From the NCBI GenBank assembly GCA_014872785.1, contig WKFJ01000043.1, positions 1-64,000 of the forward strand: a stretch of 64,000 nt of DNA. Reading direction: 5' to 3'. Of this stretch, positions 30,345 to 42,436 are shown in pieces; the first letter of the stretch is position 1; the number at the start of each line of letters is the position of its first letter. The notes beneath the pieces were generated by a model. The model searched no databases and was not told the origin of the DNA. It was given only the letters and a program-made list of their open reading frames with translations. Position numbers and translations under genes: made by a program. The stretch comes from Alteromonadaceae bacterium. Its GTDB lineage: Bacteria; Pseudomonadota; Gammaproteobacteria; Enterobacterales; Alteromonadaceae.

Positions 30345-30965
30345 ATGACTCAAAACGGAAAATTCATCGTAATCGAAGGACTCGAAGGCGCAGGTAAGTC
30401 TAGCGCTATCAGTGTTTGCGAAGAAACAATTCAACGTAACGGCATTGATCTGGTTAAAACCAGAGAGCCGGGTGGCACAGCAATGGCCGAAGCGATTAGA
30501 GAAGTGGTAAAAGGGCACTGGCAAGAAGATGTTGCCGATGAAACTGAACTGATGCTGATGTATGCGGCTCGTAAACAGTTAGTGCACAATGTTATTGCTC
30601 CCGCCTTACGCGCCGGAAAGTGGGTGCTGGCTGATAGGCACGACATGTCTACACAAGCATATCAAGGTGGCGGTAGACAAATCCCAATTGAAGTGATTGA
30701 CCCGCTTCGTCGTATTGCGCTCGGTGACTTGGCTCCTGATCTTGTAATTTATTTGGACGTTGAACCCGCTATAGGACTTGAGCGCGCCAGAGGTAGGGGT
30801 GAACTTGACCGAATAGAACTCGCCGGTTTGGATTTTTTTGAACGAACCAGAGCACGTTACCTTGAGATTGCTGAATCAAGCGATAATGTCGTCATCGTAA
30901 ATGCGATGCAGAACATGGACAAGGTACAGAGTGATATCATAAAGCAACTAGAGAACTTATTTTAA
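30345..30965 (+). CDS. tmk: thymidylate kinase
   Basis: This enzyme phosphorylates dTMP to dTDP. The 206-residue protein has the P-loop GLEGAGKSS near residues 12-20, the DRHDMSTQAYQGGGR dTMP-binding stretch and a lid with RARGRGELDRIE. Its stop codon overlaps the ATG of holB by one base (TAATG). Confidence 0.97.
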   Translation: MTQNGKFIVIEGLEGAGKSSAISVCEETIQRNGIDLVKTREPGGTAMAEAIREVVKGHWQEDVADETELMLMYAARKQLVHNVIAPALRAGKWVLADRHDMSTQAYQGGGRQIPIEVIDPLRRIALGDLAPDLVIYLDVEPAIGLERARGRGELDRIELAGLDFFERTRARYLEIAESSDNVVIVNAMQNMDKVQSDIIKQLENLF

Positions 30966-31858
30966 TGGATGCCGACTGGTTATTTCCCACCGCAGAATCT
31001 ATTAGTCAGCGCCTAAAAGCCGGAAAGCTTCATCACGCCTTAATTTTTCTTGGCAAACAAGGTGCGGGCAAAAGTATCTTGGCCAACCTCGTGGCTCGAC
31101 GGATCTTATGCCGTCAATCCGTCAGTGCTGAACCCTGTGGTGTATGTCAATCCTGCAATTTGAATCATGCGGGTTCCCATCCAGATCTATTGGTGCTTAA
31201 AACAGAGACCACCTATGGGGTGGATCAAATTCGCGAAGCTATTGAACAACTTAATAAAAAGTCTCAAATGGGCGGTGCCAAGGTGCTACTCATTCCAGAC
31301 GCCCAGTTAATGACTGTGTCGGCAGCAAATGCGCTGTTAAAAACATTAGAAGAGCCGACGGCAAACACCTATATCATTTTAACGCAACAAACGGGGTTAA
31401 AAGCTTTGCTACCAACGATTAACAGTCGATGTGAAAAGCATACGATATCGGTAGTAAACAAGCAGCAAGTACAATCGTGGTTGGTACAACAACAAGCCGA
31501 AGTAACGCAAACCCTATTTGACATGTATTGGCAGTCACCTTTTTTACTGAAGCAGTTAAGTGAGGAAGACAACGCTGATATTTTGGAGTTTGTCGAATCC
31601 GTTGAAAGCAACCCAGCTGTGCTTAGCCATTTGCCAAATGGGCTTTTGGAGAAGTCGACAATCCTGCTTGATTGGATGCTTCACACCTTAAATGCAAGAA
31701 TGAAGCAAGTCGATGGACGCTCTTTGTCGTTTGATCTTTGTTTTGAAGTTCAAAAAACAGTGATGCAAGCCAGGCAACAATTAGCTCAGCAGGGAACCAA
31801 TAAATCATTGCAATTTTCGAAATGCCTGCGAGAATTCCAGCGCTTTTTGACAACCTAG
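30965..31858 (+). CDS. holB: DNA polymerase III delta-prime subunit
   Basis: HolB is the rigid stator of the clamp loader. The 297-residue AAA+-fold protein has GKQGAGKS near the N terminus and a four-cysteine zinc module (CRQS...CGVCQSCN, about residues 48-65). The sensor segment has NALLKTLEEPTANTYIILTQQ. In several gammaproteobacteria a pilZ gene follows holB; here tatD follows directly, 17 bp on. Confidence 0.94.
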   Translation: MDADWLFPTAESISQRLKAGKLHHALIFLGKQGAGKSILANLVARRILCRQSVSAEPCGVCQSCNLNHAGSHPDLLVLKTETTYGVDQIREAIEQLNKKSQMGGAKVLLIPDAQLMTVSAANALLKTLEEPTANTYIILTQQTGLKALLPTINSRCEKHTISVVNKQQVQSWLVQQQAEVTQTLFDMYWQSPFLLKQLSEEDNADILEFVESVESNPAVLSHLPNGLLEKSTILLDWMLHTLNARMKQVDGRSLSFDLCFEVQKTVMQARQQLAQQGTNKSLQFSKCLREFQRFLTT

Positions 31859-31875
31859 TAGTTAGCACAAAACCT

Positions 31876-32646
31876 ATGTTAGTAGATTCCCATTGTCACC
31901 TTGATCGATTAGATAAATCGCCTGCTGAATTGAAACGGCTTTTAGCTGATGCCAATGCTCGTCAAGTGAGCCATTTTCTGTGTGTCTGTGTATCTGTAAA
32001 TGACTTCAACAGTATGCTGCAATCGATAGATGGCCTTGATAATGTCTTTGCCACCTGTGGAGTGCATCCGTTACATCAGGATGAGGCTTGTAGCAAAGAA
32101 GAATTACTGCAAAGTGCCCAGCATTCAAGCGTTGTGGCTATTGGAGAAACCGGATTAGACTATTTCTACTCAGCGGATACTAAACCGGTACAAATTCAAT
32201 CCTTTATCGAACATATCGAAGTGGCCAATGAACTCAACAAACCGCTGGTTATTCATACGCGCGACGCCCGACAAGATACGTTAGAGCTACTCAGAAAATA
32301 CAAAGCAGACTCCACTATTGGTGTATTGCACTGTTTTACTGAAAACTGGGAAATGGCCAAGGCCGCGATCGATATGGGGTTTTACATCTCATTGTCGGGT
32401 ATCGTGACTTTTAAAAATGCCAAAGAACTTAAAGACGTCGCCAAACAAATCCCTTTAGACCGCTTATTGGTTGAGACTGATTCTCCATGGTTGGCACCTG
32501 TACCGCATAGAGGTAAACAAAACCAACCTGCCTACGTTCGCGATGTGGCTCAGTATGTGGCTGACTTAAAACAAGTCCCGCTGGAGACCTTGGCTGAGGC
32601 GACAACGAATAACTTTTTTGAGCTATTTTCTCTGGCGAAAAGATAG
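31876..32646 (+). CDS. TatD-family metal-dependent hydrolase (YcfH-like)
   Basis: This 256-residue member of the amidohydrolase-fold TatD family begins MLVDSHCHLDRLD, the HxH metal pair. It continues with GETGLDYFYS, VIHTRDA and a final ETDSPWLAP. Members are 3'-exonuclease/DNases or D-aminoacyl-tRNA deacylase-like hydrolases. The position after holB corresponds to E. coli ycfH. An ATG at 31822 would overlap holB by 37 bp and lacks support. Confidence 0.92.
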   Translation: MLVDSHCHLDRLDKSPAELKRLLADANARQVSHFLCVCVSVNDFNSMLQSIDGLDNVFATCGVHPLHQDEACSKEELLQSAQHSSVVAIGETGLDYFYSADTKPVQIQSFIEHIEVANELNKPLVIHTRDARQDTLELLRKYKADSTIGVLHCFTENWEMAKAAIDMGFYISLSGIVTFKNAKELKDVAKQIPLDRLLVETDSPWLAPVPHRGKQNQPAYVRDVAQYVADLKQVPLETLAEATTNNFFELFSLAKR

Positions 32647-32659
32647 ACTCATAATTCAC

Positions 32660-32688
32660 TTACTTTTTCTGCGGATTTTATTTATAAT
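32660..32688 (+). promoter_or_regulatory. sigma-70 promoter of trhO
   Basis: TTACTT (32660-32665), 17 bp and TATAAT (32683-32688) precede a GC-rich discriminator. The -10 lies inside a GCGGATT/AATCCGC inverted repeat (32671-32691), which might act as an operator or a weak terminator for tatD. Confidence 0.6.
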
Positions 32689-32763
32689 CCGCGCCCGTTC
32701 ACTTTAGAACCACATTTTAATTAAACATTGCACCGGTTTTGCGTTCCGGTCAGCGAGGTCATC

Positions 32764-33753
32764 ATGTCAAATATCGTCGTTTGCGCGTTATATAAATTCG
32801 TGCGTCTTGAAAACTATAAAGAAATCCGTATGCCGTTGTGGGACTTTATGGAGTCCAATGGTGTTAAAGGTACGCTGCTGCTAGCTGAAGAAGGCATCAA
32901 TGGCACAGTATCAGGCTCTAAAGAAAGTATCACAGCATTATTAGATTGGTTGAACCAAGATGAAAGGTTAAATCCAATTGTTCACAAAGAATCTTATACA
33001 GATGAGCAGCCGTTTTACCGTACTAAAGTAAAACTGAAAAAAGAAATTGTGACGATGGGAGTAGAGGGCATTGATCCGCGTCGCACTGTAGGTACCTATG
33101 TTAAGCCCGAAGACTGGAATGCCTTGATATCTGATCCTGAGGTAACGGTTATTGACACACGTAATGATTACGAAATAGAGATTGGTACCTTTAAGCATGC
33201 CATCAATCCTAATACCGACAGCTTTAGAGAGTTTCCTCAGTATGTAAAAGACAACATGGATCCCAAAAAACACAAAAAAGTGGCGATGTTTTGTACTGGT
33301 GGTATTCGCTGTGAAAAGTCTACAGCCTACATGAAGGAACAGGGGTTTGAAGAGGTATACCACCTCGAAGGCGGTATCTTAAAGTATTTAGAAGACGTTC
33401 CTAAAGAAGAGACTTTGTGGGAAGGTGATTGCTTTGTCTTTGATAATCGTGTCGCGGTAAACCACGACTTAGAAAAAAGTAGTTACGACCAGTGTTATGC
33501 TTGTCGATTGCCAATTACTGAAGAAGATAAACAAAGTGAAAAGTATGAGCAGGGCGTAAGTTGTCCTCGTTGTTACGGCACACATAGCGAAGCACAAATT
33601 GCTCGATTCAAAGAGCGAGAAAAGCAAATCGGTCTATCAAAAGCGCGCAATGAAGAGCACATAGGTACAGAAGCGCGTGAAGTAATGCAAAACAAGCGCA
33701 AAGAAAAGGGCGATGCACAGCGAGCCCAGCGATTAGCGGCTAATAAGGCCTAA
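32764..33753 (+). CDS. trhO: tRNA uridine(34) hydroxylase (rhodanese family)
   Basis: TrhO (YceA) makes 5-hydroxyuridine at the wobble base of certain tRNAs with oxygen. The 329-residue protein has an N-terminal acylphosphatase-like half ([12 protein letters not shown]) and a rhodanese domain with the reactive cysteine in [12 protein letters not shown]. Two CxxC pairs ([14 protein letters not shown]) are in the C-terminal tail. The ATG at 32764 follows GAGGT. A strong promoter lies 76 bp upstream. Confidence 0.93.
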   Translation: MSNIVVCALYKFVRLENYKEIRMPLWDFMESNGVKGTLLLAEEGINGTVSGSKESITALLDWLNQDERLNPIVHKESYTDEQPFYRTKVKLKKEIVTMGVEGIDPRRTVGTYVKPEDWNALISDPEVTVIDTRNDYEIEIGTFKHAINPNTDSFREFPQYVKDNMDPKKHKKVAMFCTGGIRCEKSTAYMKEQGFEEVYHLEGGILKYLEDVPKEETLWEGDCFVFDNRVAVNHDLEKSSYDQCYACRLPITEEDKQSEKYEQGVSCPRCYGTHSEAQIARFKEREKQIGLSKARNEEHIGTEAREVMQNKRKEKGDAQRAQRLAANKA

Positions 33754-33910
33754 AAAGTAACCACAATTGTTGCATAATCGTACCCGTTAAAACGGTCTGC
33801 AACACATTGTTATAAATGGCACAATTTTGCGAGCATTCAGAGATAGACAAACGCTAGTTTGAACCTATATGATGCATAATTAAGAGCATTACATATTTGG
33901 AATAATAACA

Positions 33911-34159
33911 ATGTCGGACACGAAAGATTTAGATCAAGAACGCATCGCGCAAATACGCGAAGAGTTTGATTACTTTGATAAAGACAAGAACGGCGATATT
34001 GACCAGGGAGAGTTTTGGGAACTTCTTAAAATATTGTCTCCAAAGGCAAGCGAAGAACAAGCTGCTGAAGGTTTTAGTTTAATTGATGAAAACTCAGATG
34101 GCGTAATTAACTTCGAAGAATTTCTCGCTTGGTGGCAAAGCAACTGGTGGGAATATTAA
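33911..34159 (+). CDS. small EF-hand calcium-binding protein
   Basis: This 82-residue acidic cytoplasmic protein has two canonical EF-hand loops: DKDKNGDIDQGEF near residues 24-36 and DENSDGVINFEEF near 59-71, each with 12-position Asp/Asn/Glu ligands. No signal peptide is present. The two-hand unit resembles half of calmodulin (a calerythrin/CasA-like module). Its partner is unknown. It stands alone, with its own terminator shared with ald. The calcium ligands look intact, so binding is likely. Confidence 0.85.
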   Translation: MSDTKDLDQERIAQIREEFDYFDKDKNGDIDQGEFWELLKILSPKASEEQAAEGFSLIDENSDGVINFEEFLAWWQSNWWEY

Positions 34160-34166
34160 CAACCAC

Positions 34167-34193
34167 AAAAAAGGCGCCTAAGGCGCCTTTTTT
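34167..34193. terminator. bidirectional terminator between EF-hand gene and ald
   Basis: A 12-bp stem (34167-34178 with 34182-34193) built on GGCGCC has A residues on the left, T residues on the right and a TAA loop. It serves both convergent genes. Confidence 0.88.
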
Positions 34194-34208
34194 AATGCTT
34201 GTCTGGAA

Positions 34209-35339
34209 TTACAGGTTCAAGGCTGAAGCTGCATCCATATATTCAAGGTTCAACTGATCACCAAGTGCGTCAACAACCGCCTTATACGTCACTTTACCTT
34301 TGTGAACGTTTAAGCCATTAAGCAAATGTGCATCATCCAACATGGCTTGTTTTGGACCTTTGTTGGCCAACGCGATACCAAATGGCAATGTCGCGTTGTT
34401 AAGTGCCATCGTTGAAGTACGTGCTACGCCGCCTGGCATGTTAGCTACACAGTAGTGCACTACGCCATCAACAACATACACAGGATCTTGGTGAGTTGTT
34501 GCTTTTGCTGTTTCAAAACAGCCACCTTGGTCGATTGCTACGTCTACTACCACCGAACCTTCTTTCATCTCACTGATGTGTTGGCGTGTTAATAGTTTAG
34601 GTGCAGCTGCGCCAGGAATGAGTACAGCGCCAACAACTAAATCCGCTTTTGACGAATAATATTCAATGGCGTCAACCGTTGAGAATACCGTTTTTAAGCG
34701 GCCTGCGAAGATATCATCAAGTTCGCGCAAACGAGGCAAGCTTCTATCTAGAATTGTCACATCAGCACCCATGCCAAGCGCCATTTTGGCCGCATTGGTA
34801 CCTACAACGCCGCCACCAACGATAAGTACTTTACCTGGTGCTACGCCTGGTACGCCGCCTAAAAGTGTGCCGCTGCCACCTTGGGCTTTTTCAAGAAAAT
34901 GTGCACCTGCTTGTACTGACATGCGTCCAGCTACTTCACTCATCGGCGCCAATAATGGTAGTGCGCCGTTGCGGTCGGTTACTGTTTCATAGGCAATACA
35001 AGTTGCGCCAGAAGCTACTAACAATTCGGTCTGAGTTGGATCCGGTGCTAAGTGCAGGTAGGGATACAGTGTTTGCCCTTCAGAAAGCATTTTACATTCG
35101 TTAGGTTGAGGCTCTTTCACCTTCACTATCATTTCTGCTTTTGCGAAGATTTCTTCTGGAGAGCCAACTAGGCTTGCACCCGCCGCTTCGTATTGATCAT
35201 TGGTAAAACCAATCGCCGCACCGGCTTTGTCTTGCACCATAACTTGATGGCCATTGCTAACAAACTCTTTTACTGCTGCTGGCGTTAGACCAACACGGTA
35301 TTCGTGGTTTTTTATTTCTTTAGGTACACCGATTAACAT
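34209..35339 (-). CDS. ald: alanine dehydrogenase
   Basis: This enzyme interconverts alanine and pyruvate/ammonia with NAD. The 376-residue protein shows EYRVGLTPAAV at the N terminus, the substrate lysine in VKVKEPQ and histidine in YLHLAPD, the nucleotide loop GGGVVGTNAAKMA, and the catalytic aspartate in VVDVAIDQGG. It is divergent from an Lrp-family regulator. That is a common arrangement for local control of ald, and amino-acid-responsive regulation by the neighbour is likely. Confidence 0.96.
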   Translation of the reverse strand: MLIGVPKEIKNHEYRVGLTPAAVKEFVSNGHQVMVQDKAGAAIGFTNDQYEAAGASLVGSPEEIFAKAEMIVKVKEPQPNECKMLSEGQTLYPYLHLAPDPTQTELLVASGATCIAYETVTDRNGALPLLAPMSEVAGRMSVQAGAHFLEKAQGGSGTLLGGVPGVAPGKVLIVGGGVVGTNAAKMALGMGADVTILDRSLPRLRELDDIFAGRLKTVFSTVDAIEYYSSKADLVVGAVLIPGAAAPKLLTRQHISEMKEGSVVVDVAIDQGGCFETAKATTHQDPVYVVDGVVHYCVANMPGGVARTSTMALNNATLPFGIALANKGPKQAMLDDAHLLNGLNVHKGKVTYKAVVDALGDQLNLEYMDAASALNL

Positions 35340-35470
35340 AGCTTATATTACCTGATGTAGGGTTGATAACAGAATCTATAAGTATAGGTGAAACTTATTA
35401 GAATAAATCACTTTAGTTTTGCCAATTTAAGCATAAAATAATGTTAACAGTTGAATAAACGAAATATTAT

Positions 35471-35956
35471 ATGCTGGTAAAAACCCCAAAAGAGTTGGAT
35501 CGTATTGATAGACGTATCCTAGAAGAGCTACAAAAGGATGGTCGTATTTCTAACGTCGAGCTATCCAGAAGAGTAGGCTTAAGTGCCACGCCTTGTTTGG
35601 ATAGGGTTAAACGTCTCGAAAATCACGGCTACATCACGGGCTATGTTGCCAATGTAGCCCCGGACAAACTTGGGGCGGCAATGTTGGTTTTCGTCGAAAT
35701 CACGTTGGTTAAAACGACGGTGGATATATTTGAAGAGTTTTCTGCTGCGGTAAAAAAGCTCGATGATATCCAGGAATGTCATTTAGTTTCTGGAAATTTC
35801 GACTATTTGTTAAAAACACGCGTGGCTGACATGTCTAGCTATCGAAAGTTATTGGGTGACATACTGTTGAAGCTACCCGGTGTAAGTGAATCGAGAACTT
35901 ATGTAGTAATGGAAGAAGTAAAACAATCTACTTATGTTAAGATTAATGCAAAATAA
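35471..35956 (+). CDS. lrp: leucine-responsive regulatory protein
   Basis: This 161-residue Lrp/AsnC-family regulator has an N-terminal helix-turn-helix (RISNVELSRRVGLSATPCLDRVKRLE, about residues 28-53, in two segments) and a C-terminal RAM ligand domain ending PGVSESRTYVVMEEVKQ. Its length and its position upstream of ftsK match E. coli Lrp. It is divergent from ald across 131 bp of AT-rich DNA, where its sites are expected. Confidence 0.93.
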   Translation: MLVKTPKELDRIDRRILEELQKDGRISNVELSRRVGLSATPCLDRVKRLENHGYITGYVANVAPDKLGAAMLVFVEITLVKTTVDIFEEFSAAVKKLDDIQECHLVSGNFDYLLKTRVADMSSYRKLLGDILLKLPGVSESRTYVVMEEVKQSTYVKINAK

Positions 35957-36080
35957 GGTATGATAAACCAAGTCCTGCAATGACAGGCAAATGCGCTAAA
36001 AATGACCAACGGATATGCGGGAAGCACAATTCAAAAAGTCATAATAAAAATAAATATAAAAATTTGAAGTTGATAACGAT

Positions 36081-38549
36081 ATGCCTCGTTTAAGCGGTGT
36101 GCAGAGACTGTTAGAAGTAGGATTGATTGCTTCTACTTGTTTTGCACTCTTTTTATACATCTCAATCGCGACATTTAATGCCGCAGATCCTGGATGGAGC
36201 CAGACTGGCTTCAGCTCCAGTACCAGTAATGCTGCCGGGCCTATAGGCGCTATGGTGGCAGATTTCCTCTATTGGACATTTGGTTTTACCGCCTGGATAG
36301 TTCCCTTTGCAATTGCGTTCGCTGGTTGGTTGGCCTTTCATAATATTCGTTCCTTCCTTGAATGGGACTTTCTCACCATTGGCCTGCGAATTATTGGTGG
36401 TGTGTTAATTTTGATCGGCCTAGCCGGTATTTTTAGTCTAAATATGGATGATGCCATTTATATCACCGCTGGCGGTATGATTGGCGATGCCATTACTCAG
36501 GCGTTAGTACCGTTTTTTAATATCACTGGTACTAATCTTTTGTTGCTTTGTTTTATGCTGACAGGTATTACCTTGGCGACCGGCTTGTCTTGGCTCAATG
36601 TGGTCGACGGAACAGGCTTCTATGCGATAATAGCTTATAAAAAGTCCCGCAAATTACCTGAATATATTGGTCAACAACAACTTCACTTACCTAATTTTGG
36701 CGCGAATAAAAAGTTACCAGCCCAAGAAAAACCTGGGGTGCGTAATATTGAAATTACCAGTATGCGACCTGAACCTGCCCAGAGTGATGATGCGATGGAG
36801 AGACACTTTGGTACCGCTACAGAACACGAAGAGCCCGAGCACGCAGAGCCTATCGACAGCGAGTCTCCATATATAGACACCGGTTACAAATCAGAGCCTG
36901 TAACCGTTGAAGTGATAGCTGAACAACAACAGCAAGCAAGTCCTGCTCCTGCCTCTAAGCCTGCAGTCAATGAGTCAAGCGCGGTTAATCCGGGCATTGC
37001 TGGCGTACAACCCATTAAGCTTAAATCAAAGGAAATCGATCCTAAATTGGAAGGAACGGTACCGTCTTTTGATTTACTAGACAGACCCAACAAAACAGAA
37101 AACCCCATTTCTGAAGAAGAATTAGAGCATATCGCTCGTCTAGTTGAAGCGAAATTAGCTGATTTTAATGTAGATGCCAAAGTCGTTGGCGTTTTCCCAG
37201 GGCCTGTCATAACGCGTTTTGAGCTGGATTTAGCGCCAGGTGTCAAGGTTGCTAAAATCACCGGTTTGGCAAAAGATTTAGCGCGCGCGATGTCGGCGAT
37301 GTCAGTTCGGGTTGTGGAAGTGATTCCGGGAAAATCGGTAATAGGTCTCGAATTGCCTAACAAACACCGCGAAACGGTATTCCTAAGTGAAGTGATTGGG
37401 TGTAACAAATTCCAAGCATCTCCCTCAAATCTTACCATGGTGTTAGGGGCTGATATCTCGGGTAATCCGGTTATTGTAGATTTAGCCAAAATGCCACACT
37501 TGTTGGTGGCGGGTACGACCGGTTCTGGTAAATCTGTCGGCGTAAACGTTATGATCCTGAGTTTGCTTTATAAGTCGACACCTGAGGACGTGCGCTTCAT
37601 TATGATTGACCCGAAAATGCTCGAGTTGTCAGTGTATGAAGGTATCCCACACTTGTTGTCTGAAGTTGTGACTGACATGAAAGAGGCCGCAAACGCATTG
37701 CGCTGGTGTGTAGGCGAAATGGAGCGACGTTATCGATTAATGTCGGCCTTGGGTGTTAGGAACTTAAAAGGTTTCAACGCTAAGGTGGAAAAAGCGATAG
37801 AAGAGGGCATGCCACTTAAAGATCCGCTTTGGACACCTGAACAAAGCATGGACACAGAAGCCCCTGACTTAGAAAAGCTTCCCAGTATTGTTGTTGTGGT
37901 AGACGAATTTGCCGACATGATGATGATTGTGGGCAAGAAAGTTGAAGAGCTTATCGCTCGAATTGCACAAAAAGCCCGTGCTGCGGGAATCCACCTTGTA
38001 CTTGCTACACAAAGGCCTTCAGTGGATGTTATCACCGGACTTATCAAGGCGAACATTCCTACGCGCATCGCGTTTCAGGTTTCTTCTAAAATTGACTCTC
38101 GTACTATCTTAGACCAGCAGGGCGCTGAAGCACTTTTGGGTATGGGCGACATGCTTTATTTACCGCCTGGAACCGGCGTCCCAACTCGAGTACACGGCGC
38201 ATTTGTCGACGATCACGAAGTTCACGCAGTTGTTGCCGATTGGAAACGACGCGGCGAACCTCAATATATCGATGAAATTTTAAATGGCGATGCAACAGCA
38301 GATATTGTGTTGCCTGGCGAGCAGCCAAGCACAGATGAAGACCAAGAGTATGATGAGTTCTATGACGAAGCTGTGGCTTTTGTCACTGAAACGAGAAGAG
38401 CATCTGTTTCCGGGGTTCAGAGGAAATTCAGGATAGGTTATAACAGAGCCGCTAGACTGGTGGAACAAATGGAACAAAATGGCGTGGTAACTCCACCGGG
38501 TCACAATGGTAATAGGGATGTATTGGCGCCACCTCCGCCTAAGGATTAG
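36081..38549 (+). CDS. ftsK: DNA translocase FtsK
   Basis: FtsK is the septal motor that pumps chromosome termini and activates XerCD at dif. The 822-residue protein has four hydrophobic spans in the first ~175 residues, then a short Pro/Glu/Gln-rich linker to about 310. The RecA-like motor has Walker [14 protein letters not shown] near 477 and Walker [12 protein letters not shown] near 605. The C-terminal winged-helix gamma domain ([22 protein letters not shown] in part) reads KOPS. The linker is far shorter than in E. coli (1329 residues). lolA begins 1 bp after the stop. Confidence 0.96.
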   Translation: MPRLSGVQRLLEVGLIASTCFALFLYISIATFNAADPGWSQTGFSSSTSNAAGPIGAMVADFLYWTFGFTAWIVPFAIAFAGWLAFHNIRSFLEWDFLTIGLRIIGGVLILIGLAGIFSLNMDDAIYITAGGMIGDAITQALVPFFNITGTNLLLLCFMLTGITLATGLSWLNVVDGTGFYAIIAYKKSRKLPEYIGQQQLHLPNFGANKKLPAQEKPGVRNIEITSMRPEPAQSDDAMERHFGTATEHEEPEHAEPIDSESPYIDTGYKSEPVTVEVIAEQQQQASPAPASKPAVNESSAVNPGIAGVQPIKLKSKEIDPKLEGTVPSFDLLDRPNKTENPISEEELEHIARLVEAKLADFNVDAKVVGVFPGPVITRFELDLAPGVKVAKITGLAKDLARAMSAMSVRVVEVIPGKSVIGLELPNKHRETVFLSEVIGCNKFQASPSNLTMVLGADISGNPVIVDLAKMPHLLVAGTTGSGKSVGVNVMILSLLYKSTPEDVRFIMIDPKMLELSVYEGIPHLLSEVVTDMKEAANALRWCVGEMERRYRLMSALGVRNLKGFNAKVEKAIEEGMPLKDPLWTPEQSMDTEAPDLEKLPSIVVVVDEFADMMMIVGKKVEELIARIAQKARAAGIHLVLATQRPSVDVITGLIKANIPTRIAFQVSSKIDSRTILDQQGAEALLGMGDMLYLPPGTGVPTRVHGAFVDDHEVHAVVADWKRRGEPQYIDEILNGDATADIVLPGEQPSTDEDQEYDEFYDEAVAFVTETRRASVSGVQRKFRIGYNRAARLVEQMEQNGVVTPPGHNGNRDVLAPPPPKD

Positions 38550-38550
38550 T

Positions 38551-39180
38551 ATGAACTTAAAGAAAATATGCTTCACTATTGTGGCTACACTTGCATTGTT
38601 CAATGCGAGCGCACAACAAGAAAAGCCAACGATTAAAACCCTGTTAAAAAACGAATTTGCCGCTATGCAGTCCTACAGTGCTGCTTTTACTCAGGTTGTT
38701 GTAGACGCCCAAAACGTAGAATTACAACGCGCTGAGGGTAAACTTTATTTAAAACAACCACAAAAGTTATACTGGGAAACGTTTGAACCCAACGAATTAA
38801 CTCTCATTGCCGATGGTAGCACCCTTTGGCATGTTGACCCGTTCGTCGAGCAGGTTATTGCGATTTCTCAAAAAGACGCTGTTGCGAATCATCCGATTAT
38901 GTTACTTGCAGAAACAGACTCACCGGTGTGGGACGACTATTCAGTGACTGAAAGTAACGGCAATTACAAGTTATCATCAGTAGTGGAAAATGCGGAGTAT
39001 CCAAGTATTACCTTAGGTTTTGACAAAGGTTTATTGAGCTTTTTAGACCTGACGGATCGCAGTGGCCAAATCAATAGTTTGAAATTCATTAAACCAACTA
39101 AAAATGTTGAGTTGGACGAAGCAATCTTTCGTTTTTCACTGCCCGATGGTTTTGAATTAGACGACCAAAGAGTAGACTAA
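38551..39180 (+). CDS. lolA: outer-membrane lipoprotein carrier protein
   Basis: LolA ferries lipoproteins across the periplasm from LolCDE to LolB. The 209-residue precursor has a signal peptide of about 18-20 residues (MNLKKICFTIVATLALFNAS). The mature part shows the LolA signature FxQ near the front (AAFTQVV), then GKLYLKQPQKLYWE and LIADGSTLWHVDP. The ATG at 38551 directly follows the ftsK stop; a longer reading begins inside ftsK and is less likely. Confidence 0.94.
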   Translation: MNLKKICFTIVATLALFNASAQQEKPTIKTLLKNEFAAMQSYSAAFTQVVVDAQNVELQRAEGKLYLKQPQKLYWETFEPNELTLIADGSTLWHVDPFVEQVIAISQKDAVANHPIMLLAETDSPVWDDYSVTESNGNYKLSSVVENAEYPSITLGFDKGLLSFLDLTDRSGQINSLKFIKPTKNVELDEAIFRFSLPDGFELDDQRVD

Positions 39181-39215
39181 ACATATAGTCCCAACCTTTA
39201 TTGAGCTGAATAAAC

Positions 39216-40515
39216 ATGTCTGAACGCGGCTTCCAGCCACTTGCAGCGCGCATGCGACCAAATACAGTTGAGAACTATGTTGGACAGTCGCATGTATTAG
39301 CGCCAGGTAAACCTTTATATGCCGCCATCACGGAGCAGAAGCTGCACTCAATGATATTTTGGGGACCACCAGGCACGGGTAAAACAACACTTGCCGAAAT
39401 GGTTGCAGCATCAAATGATGCCAACCTGATCCGACTCTCTGCAGTAACCTCTGGTGTGAAAGAGATAAGGGAAGCGGTAGCTGCGGCGAAATCGGATTTA
39501 GCACAGTTTAAAAGTAGAACCGTACTCTTTGTAGATGAGGTTCACCGTTTTAACAAATCTCAACAAGATGCATTTTTACCGCACATTGAAGACGGTACTA
39601 TATTTTTCATCGGTGCCACGACCGAAAATCCTGCATTTGAACTAAACAGAGCGTTACTGTCACGAGTGCTTCTGTACACCTTGCAAAAGCTATCCGGTGA
39701 AGACATTACAAATCTCATATTACGAGCAGTTAGTTCCGAAGCTCAGCGATTGCAGCGCAATCTAGCGATAGAAGATGATGCCTTAGCATTGCTTTCTGAA
39801 TACGCTTCGGGAGATGCGCGCCGGGCACTTAATTGTTTGGAGTTGGCAATCAGTAGTTCGCCAACTGAGTCTATCAATAAAGACACAGTTAAAGAGTCAG
39901 TTGAAGGGCGAGTAGTACAATTCGATAAGCAAGGTGATCACTTTTATGATTTGATTTCCGCATTTCATAAATCGGTTAGAGGCTCTTCGCCAGACGCCGC
40001 GCTTTATTGGTATTGTCGAATATTGGAAGCCGGAGGTGAGCCTTTGTATGTCGCACGCAGATTATTGGCTATCGCTTCAGAAGATATCGGGAATGCAGAC
40101 CCCAGGGCATTGCAAATCGTGGTAAATGCTTGGGATATCTTCCATCGCGTTGGGCCTGCAGAGGGCGAGCGTGCAATTGCTCAAGCAACGGTATATTGTG
40201 CCAGTGCAGCAAAAAGTAATGCCGTATATTCAGCCTTTAAGGCAGCCAGACAAAAAGCGCAGGAAACCTCTGATTTAGATGTTCCACTACATTTGCGCAA
40301 CGCGCCAACTAGCCTAGCAAAATCGCAAGGACACGGCAGTGAATATCGTTATGCGCATAACGAAGAAAACGCTTACGCAGCAGGCGAAAACTACTTTCCT
40401 GAAGAAATATCGGATTCGCAGTTTTATTTTCCTGAACCGCGAGGCTTAGAAAAGCAAATAGCCGAAAAAATGCGTTATTTGGCACAGTTGGATCAACAAA
40501 GCAGTAATAAGCGCT

Positions 40516-40523
<8 letters not shown>
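39216..40523 (+). CDS. rarA: replication-associated recombination protein A (MgsA/RarA)
   Basis: RarA is an AAA+ ATPase acting at stalled replication forks. The 435-residue protein shows [17 protein letters not shown], Walker [10 protein letters not shown] near residue 50, Walker [21 protein letters not shown] and arginine-finger SRVLLY. Its C-terminal [15 protein letters not shown] is family-typical. It overlaps crcB by 8 bp. Confidence 0.96.
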
Positions 40524-42200
<1,677 letters not shown>

Positions 42201-42227
42201 TAGTATAAACCGAATAAAGGAAAGACG

Positions 42228-42365
42228 ATGCCAAAGAAAAACAGTGATATGAGATTCATGATGAAGTGTTTTTACTGGATGGCGACAATGGGCATGATTG
42301 CATTTGTCGGCTATATCGGTTGGGAGATCTTCGTGACTGTGTACGGTGGCATGACCAGCAAATAG
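42228..42365 (+). CDS. 45-residue single-span membrane peptide
   Basis: This short gene has a strong ribosome site (AAAGGAAAGACG before ATG at 42228). It encodes a 45-residue peptide with a basic, Met-rich start (MPKKNSDMRFMMKCF) and one hydrophobic span of about residues 15-38, ending GGMTSK. It lies 27 bp after serS and before a strong terminator, so it is probably the last gene of the rarA-crcB-serS transcript. I do not recognise the family. Confidence 0.7.
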   Translation: MPKKNSDMRFMMKCFYWMATMGMIAFVGYIGWEIFVTVYGGMTSK

Positions 42366-42386
42366 GCATTGCACTACAAATTTTGG

Positions 42387-42418
42387 AAAAGCCTCGTGCT
42401 AGCGCACGGGGCTTTTTA
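42387..42418 (+). terminator. intrinsic terminator of the serS transcript
   Basis: A 13-bp stem (42387-42399 with 42404-42416, one G-U pair) with a TAGC loop is followed by T residues. It ends the transcript carrying serS and the 45-residue peptide. Confidence 0.85.
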
Positions 42419-42436
42419 TTTTGTGGGCACTGTAAA

